From contig JAMCZD010000381.1 of NCBI GenBank assembly GCA_023473405.1, positions 1 through 14,625 of the forward strand: a DNA stretch of 14,625 nucleotides. The letters are read 5' to 3'. Source of the DNA: Candidatus Omnitrophota bacterium. GTDB taxonomy: Bacteria; Verrucomicrobiota; Verrucomicrobiia; Limisphaerales; UBA1319. Of the stretch, positions 1 through 6,000 are shown piece by piece. The position numbers and the translations under genes were made by a program. The first letter of the stretch is position 1. Every line of letters starts with the position of its first letter. The notes below the pieces were generated by a model. The model worked only from the letters and a program-made list of their open reading frames with translations, had not been told where the DNA came from and ran no database searches.

Positions 1-1149
1 CGCTATTCCTTCGCGAGTCGGGTTTTCGCGATGCCAGTGGGCGTAGAATCTACCTTCATCGGCTGCCTTTCCTAATTGCGCGAAGGTGACCTGGGCTTGA
101 ACTTCGATTGCCGGTCCAGACGTCCGTTCGGACACGAGCTCGATCCTGGCCGAGTGTTCATACGGCATCGGAAAATAGGCGTAGTCCGTATCGTTTGACG
201 TGCCAAGGAGAAGCGAATGCACGGCCGGGTCGCCAAAGCTCGCCCCGAAGAAATCGCCGGCGGGACAAAGGACCGCCGGTTCGGGGGCGCCGTCCCATGT
301 CATACGAATCAGGATGGCGCGGTCCTTTCCTGCCAGCGCGGACGCCGGGCGAACCTTGAGCCCGAGGATGCGGCCGGGATTCGAGGATTCAAACAAAGGA
401 ACAGTGTTCCCCGGAGCGAGCGAGGCGTTAACAGTTTTGGTCTCGAGGTGCGTTCCCTCCGGAACCAGGTAGGAAGAAATATCGGCCCCGGTTTGCCGCA
501 ACAGGGCGGCCGCTTTCTCGACGCCGCGCATGAAATCGTCCGACGGAGGATTCGTATAGCTCGGAAGGACACAGTTCTCGGGGAAGCGCGCGTAGTTGAT
601 TTGGTAGAAGTGAAAAGTTTTGGTTTTGACCAGCACCTTGCAGGATTTCTGGTAAGCCAGCGGCACGTAGGAATAGCGACCGCCAACACCGCCACCGACC
701 AGGGGCGCCAGGAACGGCGCGTGATGGCCATCGAACAGTTCCGAAATCTTGAGGCTGATGCGCGGCTCAGCCTCGCCGTCAAAGAAGAACTCGATCGTTT
801 CATCCGTGGGGCTCGGCGTGTGGATGCGATAGATGACGCCGGGGCCCTGGAGATCGGCGATGACGAGGCCATCCGGTTCCTTACGTATGAAGGAGTACTT
901 GCCGGTGAATCCATCGTCATTGCCGCCGGTCCGGTCCCAACTCGATACACACCCGACCTCGATCGACGATTTCAGCCTGGGTAATTGGTCTAAGTGAAAG
1001 AGTTCCTCGATGCCCAGCACGCGCGGCTCGAGCGCCGGTGCCGCAGCGGAATCCCCGCGGGCGCCAAGACTTGCGGCGAGCACGGCGACGGCAATGCTAA
1101 GACGGGAAATTCGGGCAAGGCCCAATGTCGATTGTTGGATTGATGTCAT
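1..1149 (-). CDS. Secreted DUF2961 / GH172-type glycoside hydrolase, N-terminal part (runs off the window)
   Basis: Translating the minus strand from the ATG at 1149-1147 gives 383 uninterrupted residues to base 1, so the C-terminal part is missing. Residues about 13-35 look like a signal peptide (basic n-region, then LSIAVAVLAASLGA), so the protein is probably exported. The DUF2961 signature is clear: SSWDRTGGNDDGFTG at 69-83, IADLQGPGVIYRIHTPSP at 97-114, and CPAGDFFGASFGDP at 295-308. This family includes GH172 enzymes acting on fructofuranose and arabinofuranose glycans as well as many uncharacterised members, so a carbohydrate-cleaving role is inferred from the family and the substrate is unknown. 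I did not assign the catalytic glutamates. There is no Shine-Dalgarno sequence before the ATG. The gene is transcribed divergently from the SPFH operon. Overlapping open frames on both strands here are serine/arginine-rich shadows. Confidence 0.88.
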   Translation of the reverse strand, partial: MTSIQQSTLGLARISRLSIAVAVLAASLGARGDSAAAPALEPRVLGIEELFHLDQLPRLKSSIEVGCVSSWDRTGGNDDGFTGKYSFIRKEPDGLVIADLQGPGVIYRIHTPSPTDETIEFFFDGEAEPRISLKISELFDGHHAPFLAPLVGGGVGGRYSYVPLAYQKSCKVLVKTKTFHFYQINYARFPENCVLPSYTNPPSDDFMRGVEKAAALLRQTGADISSYLVPEGTHLETKTVNASLAPGNTVPLFESSNPGRILGLKVRPASALAGKDRAILIRMTWDGAPEPAVLCPAGDFFGASFGDPAVHSLLLGTSNDTDYAYFPMPYEHSARIELVSERTSGPAIEVQAQVTFAQLGKAADEGRFYAHWHRENPTREGIA

Positions 1150-1169
1150 GATCTTTTGTGTTGGGGGTG

Positions 1170-1198
1170 ATAATGCTCGGACGAGGCGATTTTGGCAA
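1170..1198 (-). promoter_or_regulatory. Candidate sigma-70-like promoter of the DUF2961 gene
   Basis: On the minus strand, TTGCCA (1198-1193, five of six to TTGACA) and CATTAT (1175-1170, four of six to TATAAT) are separated by 17 bp and lie 21 bp upstream of the ATG at 1149. The -35 box sits next to the left 7-bp repeat array. The implied leader is very short (about 15 nt). This is a motif match only. Confidence 0.35.
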
Positions 1199-1199
1199 A

Positions 1200-1354
1200 T
1201 TGGGATTTGGGATTGGGGATTGGGGATTTGGGAATTGAATTCGGAGGGGCCACGCGGCAGTTGCAGGATTGGGCCATAGCGGCGCTGAGTTTCTTCAATG
1301 AAAAATCACCAATTTCCAAAGCTCACTTCTAAATCCCAAATCCCAAATTCCAAA
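1200..1354. repeat. Facing arrays of degenerate 7-bp repeats (inverted-repeat element 1)
   Basis: The left arm, 1200-1234, is five consecutive heptamers of the form TKGGGAW (TTGGGAT twice, TGGGGAT twice, TTGGGAA). The right arm, 1327-1354, is four heptamers in the opposite sense (TTCTAAA, TCCCAAA twice, TTCCAAA). The arms pair perfectly over 13 bp (1202-1214 with 1332-1344), enclosing about 90 bp with no recognisable gene. The element could form a cruciform or an RNA hairpin between the divergent genes. A second element with the same 7-bp period and the same orientation of arms lies at 12997-13127. What it does is unknown; an interspersed non-coding repeat family is the most likely class. Confidence 0.75.
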
Positions 1355-1363
1355 TCATCAGGC

Positions 1364-1391
1364 TTGACCTCAGCATGAATATCGTTATGAT
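1364..1391 (+). promoter_or_regulatory. Sigma-70-like promoter of the SPFH-RHH operon
   Basis: TTGACC (1364-1369) and TATGAT (1386-1391), each five of six to consensus, are spaced by 16 bp, placing the transcription start near 1398 and giving a leader of about 40 nt before the ATG at 1440. An interrupted dyad, ATCACA (1392-1397) with TGTGAT (1419-1424), begins right after the -10 box and brackets the expected start site. A shorter CAGGC/GCCTG pair (1405-1409, 1416-1420) overlaps it. The dyad could be an operator or a leader hairpin. No Shine-Dalgarno sequence precedes the gene. Confidence 0.6.
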
Positions 1392-1439
1392 ATCACAAAG
1401 ATACCAGGCAATGACGCCTGTGATCGCCATTGAACAACC

Positions 1440-2459
1440 ATGAATGAAGACCAAACCATTCCCAATCGCGAGCGCGTGGTGACCGTCCATAACGGCTGGA
1501 TTATGCTGGTGTTGCTGATCTGCCTGACGTTGGGTGACATTGCGCTGCTCGTCTATTCGATCGCGGCTGGCGTTGAGGCCGTGGGGCATCCGCTCGTCAG
1601 CCTGTTTGTGCTGTCGCTGCTGCTCTTGCCGGTCATCATTGTCCTCTGGACCGGCCTGTTTTCACTGCAACCGAATGAGGCGCGTGTCCTTTTGTTGTTT
1701 GGTGAATACCGGGGCACGGTCAGAGAAAGCGGTTTTCACTGGGGGAACCCGTTTTACTCCAACGGTCCCCGGCAGGGGAGTTTTCTGGCCCAAATGGCCG
1801 AGGCACAAGCCAAAGGCGCGGCGGGAAAGGCCGGTGGGGCGCCGATGCCGTCCAGGAAGACCTTGGGCCGAAACAGAATCTCGTTGCGCGCCCGGACGTT
1901 GAACGGCGACCGGCTCAAGGTGAACGACAAGCGGGGCAACCCGATCGAGATTGCCGCGGTGGTCGTCTGGCGCGTTGAAGACACGGCGCAGGCGGTGTTT
2001 GACGTGGACGACTTCGAGAAATACGTGGAGATGCAAAGCGAATCGGCGTTGAGGCACTTGGCAAGCCAGTACGCGTATGACCACGGCGAGGAGAACGAGA
2101 TCACGCTGCGCAGCAACGTGGAGGAGGTTTCGGCCGCTCTGCAAAAGGAGTTGCAGGAAAGGCTTGCCCGGGCTGGAGTCGAGGTTGTGGAAGCTCGTTT
2201 GACGCACCTGGCGTATGCGCCGGAGATTGCCCAGGCGATGCTCCGCCGGCAGCAGGCTGAGGCGGTCATCGCGGCGCGACAAAAGATCGTGCATGGCGCG
2301 GTGAGCATGGTGGATATGGCCCTCAAAGAGCTGGCGGAAAAGCAGGTCGTTACCCTGGACGACGAGCGCCGGGCCGCGATGGTCAGCAACCTGATGGTGG
2401 TGCTCTGCGGGGAGTCCGAGGTCCATCCGGTCGTGAACACCGGCACACTCTACACCTGA
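1440..2459 (+). CDS. SPFH (band 7/stomatin-like) domain membrane protein
   Basis: This 339-residue protein has two predicted membrane segments, about 19-43 (rich in LVLLICLTLGDIALLVYSI) and 51-74 (LFVLSLLLLPVIIVLW), followed by an SPFH domain from about 76 to 285. The family signature is plain: LQPNEARVLLLFGEYRGTV at 76-94, then LKVNDKRGNPIEIAAVVVWR at 159-178, with the helical EARLTHLAYAPEIAQAML stretch at 231-248. SPFH proteins oligomerise at membranes, organise microdomains and often control proteases or membrane stability; the partner here is unknown. Compared with the usual NPFY-to-ISLR junction in this subfamily, there is an Ala/Gly-rich insertion of about 35 residues (roughly 106-141). 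It is the first gene of an operon: the next gene starts 9 bp after its stop. The start ATG has no Shine-Dalgarno sequence but lies correctly behind a good promoter. Confidence 0.92.
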   Translation: MNEDQTIPNRERVVTVHNGWIMLVLLICLTLGDIALLVYSIAAGVEAVGHPLVSLFVLSLLLLPVIIVLWTGLFSLQPNEARVLLLFGEYRGTVRESGFHWGNPFYSNGPRQGSFLAQMAEAQAKGAAGKAGGAPMPSRKTLGRNRISLRARTLNGDRLKVNDKRGNPIEIAAVVVWRVEDTAQAVFDVDDFEKYVEMQSESALRHLASQYAYDHGEENEITLRSNVEEVSAALQKELQERLARAGVEVVEARLTHLAYAPEIAQAMLRRQQAEAVIAARQKIVHGAVSMVDMALKELAEKQVVTLDDERRAAMVSNLMVVLCGESEVHPVVNTGTLYT

Positions 2460-2468
2460 TCCGGCTAA

Positions 2469-2675
2469 ATGGCGGAACGAAAGGCATACCTGCTGCGGAT
2501 CGATCCGGTGTTGTGGAACGATTTGGAAGCCTGGGCGGCGGACGAGTTGCGCAGCGTAAATGGTCAGATCGAGTATCTGCTGCGCCAGGCCGTGCTCAAG
2601 CGGAAGGGGGCCTTGTCCCGGCAAGGTCCGGCCGGATCGAATCCTGGCAAAACAAACGAGGGCAATCGGCCGTAA
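2469..2675 (+). CDS. Small Arc-like ribbon-helix-helix protein downstream of SPFH
   Basis: This 68-residue protein has a ribbon-helix-helix layout: a strand at about 4-11 (KAYLLRID), helix A at about 12-26 (PVLWNDLEAWAADEL), and helix B at about 28-46 (SVNGQIEYLLRQAVLKRKG), then a disordered polar tail. Such Arc/MetJ-type folds dimerise and insert the strand in the DNA major groove, so a DNA-binding regulator is the expected role. It begins 9 bp after the SPFH stop on the same strand and is almost certainly co-transcribed. From general knowledge, SPFH genes of this subfamily are often followed by such a protein, which points to a functional link. It could autoregulate the operon through the dyad near 1392-1424, but that is inference. 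No toxin gene accompanies it, so it is not obviously an antitoxin. Confidence 0.85.
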   Translation: MAERKAYLLRIDPVLWNDLEAWAADELRSVNGQIEYLLRQAVLKRKGALSRQGPAGSNPGKTNEGNRP

Positions 2676-2711
2676 CCAGGCCGGCGATCGACCGGAACAT
2701 AGGTTTCATTG

Positions 2712-2926
2712 CGCGGGGGGGGACGCGATTACCAAGTTCGCCACCCGTGACTTTGAAGGCTGGCAGGGGCGTTGTCCACGCACACCAACGTTGTTCTCAA
2801 ATACTATCCCCGACTCAATCACCTCTTCATCGCTGGGGATGGAAATCGACGCCCGCCGAGTATACGCACCCCGTGCATGTGGCGAGCGGGGTGATTAAAG
2901 ATATGGTGCATTGGATTCGGCGTTAA
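2712..2926 (+). pseudogene. Decayed C-terminal remnant of an alpha/beta hydrolase
   Basis: Three reading frames must be joined to recover the family pattern. Frame one gives RDYQV (2724-2738). After one extra base at 2739, frame two gives ATRDFEGWQ (2740-2766). After a one-base loss near 2767, frame three gives ALSTHTNVVLKYYPRLNHLF then IAGDG (2769-2843). A further one-base loss near 2843 leads to KSTPAEYTHPVHV and GVIKDMVHWIRR, ending at TAA 2924-2926. Together this is the C-terminal end of dienelactone-hydrolase-like/S9-like alpha/beta hydrolases (RDYQV-T-xDFxxW, then YPxLNHLF and GKSTPAEY). The H of LNHLF matches the catalytic-triad histidine position; the nucleophile region is absent. Only about 70 residues of a several-hundred-residue family remain, so it cannot be functional. 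Sequencing error is an alternative for single indels, but three within 110 bp plus loss of the N-terminal part favour real decay. Confidence 0.75.
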
Positions 2927-2951
2927 ACCACACTTTGCAAAGTGTGGTTTA
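2924..2951. terminator. Perfect 28-bp palindrome, possible bidirectional terminator
   Basis: The two halves, TAAACCACACTTTG and its exact reverse complement, form a perfect 28-bp palindrome centred between 2937 and 2938. It lies between convergent units (the SPFH-RHH operon on plus, the CotH gene on minus) and is flanked inside by AAA and TTT runs, so RNA from either strand can fold a stem of about 12 bp. The U-tract is short, so efficiency is uncertain. The TAA stop of the hydrolase remnant is the first triplet of the palindrome. The adjoining 2952-3071 holds no gene I recognise; open frames crossing it look spurious. It may belong with the palindrome to an interspersed repeat. Confidence 0.55.
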
Positions 2952-3071
2952 TGGCTTTGCCTTCTCCGTTTCTTCCAAAAGCCGACGCTGAAGTGACACG
3001 CGCGGATAAAGGCATCCACGCTCCATATTTCGCACGCTCTTACGCTCCACGATTCTCCCATCTATCGCCGG

Positions 3072-6000
3072 TTAAGGTAGCGACGGCGTGGTGATTCGGT
3101 AGAATTCCTGCCGATTAGAGAGCGGCACCTGTGTTTCACAAAAGCGGTTGGTAGTTTGTGGAGTGAAATTGGCCAAGGTATTCCAAGTTCTTTCCGTGAG
3201 TGGATTACACCGCTGCAAGGTGTAGGATCGACCGGGTGCGGCGGTGAAGGTCAGAGTCACGGTCTGGTCGGAGTTACGGGTGACCGCCAATTTCAGCCGG
3301 CTACGGGCATCATGGGGGTCGGTGCCAGCCAGGTATTCCTGGAGATTGTTCTGGCCATCACAGTCTGGGTCTTCATCAGCGTCGGGCAATGCGGGGGCCA
3401 GGTCATGAGTTAGTTCCCAGGCATCGGGCATACCATCGTGGTCGGTATCGAGAGCGCCGCTCGCGGCAGTTGACGTGACGGTGATAGCATTGCTGGCGGC
3501 GAGGTTGCCTTGATAATTCGAGGCGAGGAACATGAGTTGGTTGGTGCCCAGGACCAAAGGAACGGTGGCTTGCCATCGAGTAGGGGTGAGCCAGGTGATG
3601 GCCAGCGGGGCGAGTTCGTTTGGCAGGTGTATCTCACTGACATCGATCCAGGCGTTTCCTTGGATTTGGACGGAGGCCTGACCGGTCATAAAATCCCGGC
3701 CGTTTTGGGTGGTAATAGAGAAGGGAATCCTGGCCGGGAGCTGGGATAGGACGGAATTGGCGCGCTGGCCGATGTAGGTGAGGATGCTACTGAAATTCTG
3801 GCTGGAAAGGAAGTTGTCGTAGTGGCCGGTCCAATAGGCCATGTAAGAGGTGTTAAAGGTAGTAGAAATAATATCCTGCAAGTGATGGTAAAAGAGCCGG
3901 CGGTTGGCCGGCAGGGCGATTACCTTCAATAGATTGCCATTGTCGCCGGTGAGCGGGGCATTGACGGGGCGGCTGAAAGATACATCATTATCGTGCGGCA
4001 AGGCCAGTATCCGCTGGTCGGTGGGGCGGACGTAGAGCCAAAGGTTGTGGGGGTTGCCCTGGGTGTAGGCATCGCCAATACCGACCAGGGAGAGAACGGC
4101 AAAGGTGCGCAACCACTCATTGACATCGATGGTCTGTTGGGAGGCGGTGTCCAAGGCGGTTCCCGTTAGGCTGAAGGCCTTGGCCAAAGCGAGGATGCGG
4201 GTGTAATCATCGCGGTCATGATTATTTTTGACTATAAAATTCCATCGGTAAGCTTCTTTGTTGGTGCCTAAGTCGCGGATATCGGTATAGGAAATGGGCC
4301 CCGGCTCGACCACCTTGGGTCCGTCGGGTTTGCCGTTGGAAGTTTGAGTCGGATAATAGGCACCGTCAAACTCGAACAGCATCGAGTCGCTCCCATCTGG
4401 ATAGAGTGAATCGAGATAAGGATTGGTGTAATGCGCCAGGGTCAGCAGGGCCGAGCTGGTGTGCTGGCTGCGGGGGGCGATGACCCAGGCCAGGTCGTCG
4501 TATTCACCGGGGATACCGCCGGCGTGGTTGATGATGTGCTTGATCAATATCTCGTCCTGACCGGGGCTGCCCACCGGGCCGCGTCCGGAACGGTCAACGT
4601 TGACCGATTCGTAGAGGCCGCGGAAGGGGTTGTCCGGCTGGAACTCGACTGCGAAACTTACAAACTGGTCATAAGGTCTTCCATAGGGACTGCCTTTGAG
4701 CCGGACGCCCACATCATAGAAAAGCTGGCTCTCGTCATATACCACCGTGGCGCCCAGCGGATCGTTGCTCATCAGGTTGCTATTCAGATACATAAGGTTC
4801 GCATCCGCCGTGGTCATGATGATGCGGAAATTATGAGTCAACGAGAGCCGCGCCTGGCCGTCATTGACCTTATACAACGCCCTCGAGCCAGGACCGCTCG
4901 AGGGGAAAAAAGACTGGGCGCCGAGGCGATCGGTTGCGGCGGCGTAGAATTGCACCAGGGTCGAGCCAGGTAAACCCGGCAGGCCGGCGGTGTATCTGTC
5001 CTGTCCTTGGTCCATCATGGTGACGTGGTTCCATGCTTCGCCATTAACCGACCACCAGAGCGTTACCGCATCCACGCGATCGGGGTCGGCAGCAGTTACG
5101 GTCACGGTTACGGGCTGGCCGGAAGCAGGCACGGACGGCTCATGTTTAAACTCGGCAAAGGTGGGACCGATGTTGGTTTGGAAGCGCGAGTTAGGCGCGC
5201 CTGGAGTGCCGTGGAGAGCCGGTCTTTCGAGGCGGGTAGTGCGGGGCAACCGGTTGAAGTATAACCGCGAGTTGAGTTGATTATCACCGGCGATCGACTT
5301 GGCGCGATAGGAGATTTCATAAAGCCGTCCATTAACAATGCTACGCCCGCCCGCCAATGTGGTTTCAGCGTGATTGCTCCAATGCTCGGTCGGACCGCGC
5401 GCCACCAGGCGCAGGACCTTGTTGCCGGGTTGCTCCGGATCGTCGATTACTTCTCCATGGTGATTTCCCACTATCCGCCAGGCGTTGGTTCCGGCGCTGA
5501 AGTCGCCATTCTGAATGAGCTGCACGGCGGCGCCGCCTGGATTTTCCGTTACCCTGATGTCATCGAGCCACACCTCGCCGGCACCGAGCAGGCCGAGAAC
5601 GAATTCTTTCCACTGTGAATCGGGACCGAGGCTGGCGGAGGCGGTGCCGCGGTAGGTGTAGGTATGCCAACTGGACTTGGCCCCTTCGTTACTGGCAGCC
5701 CAGGCCTCGGCCTTTGAATTATCGGCGCGGGGATCGCGCAGCTCGAGGGTTGAACCGCCGCCGTCGGCAAAGGCAGGCCACCGCCCGCCGTCAAAGTAAC
5801 GCACCTCATCAACTGGATTACGATTGGCATCCCGCAATTGAACGAGGTCCGTCCGATGCGACAGGTGCTTGTCGGATGGGCCAAGAATGAGAATGCCGGG
5901 ATGGAGCGCGCGCATCGGGCCCGGATCGTTAGCCACGACAGAATAGCCACCGGGCTGGATTACGGTGCCGCCGGGGAACTGGTAATCGAGGCCGCCGGTT

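Noticed and set aside
217..984. 255-codon plus-strand frame and an overlapping 213-codon minus-strand frame
   Set aside because: Both overlap the DUF2961 gene, whose family motifs are unmistakable; these frames show composition bias and no domain.
1200..1354. CRISPR array at the repeated tract
   Set aside because: The units are 7 bp with no spacers and occur in opposite orientations; no cas genes are present.
2469..2675. RHH protein as the antitoxin of a toxin-antitoxin pair
   Set aside because: No small toxin gene is adjacent; the neighbour is a long membrane SPFH protein.
2819..3061. 80-codon minus-strand frame across the palindrome
   Set aside because: It reads through the perfect palindrome and the antisense of the hydrolase fossil; no domain or start signal supports it.
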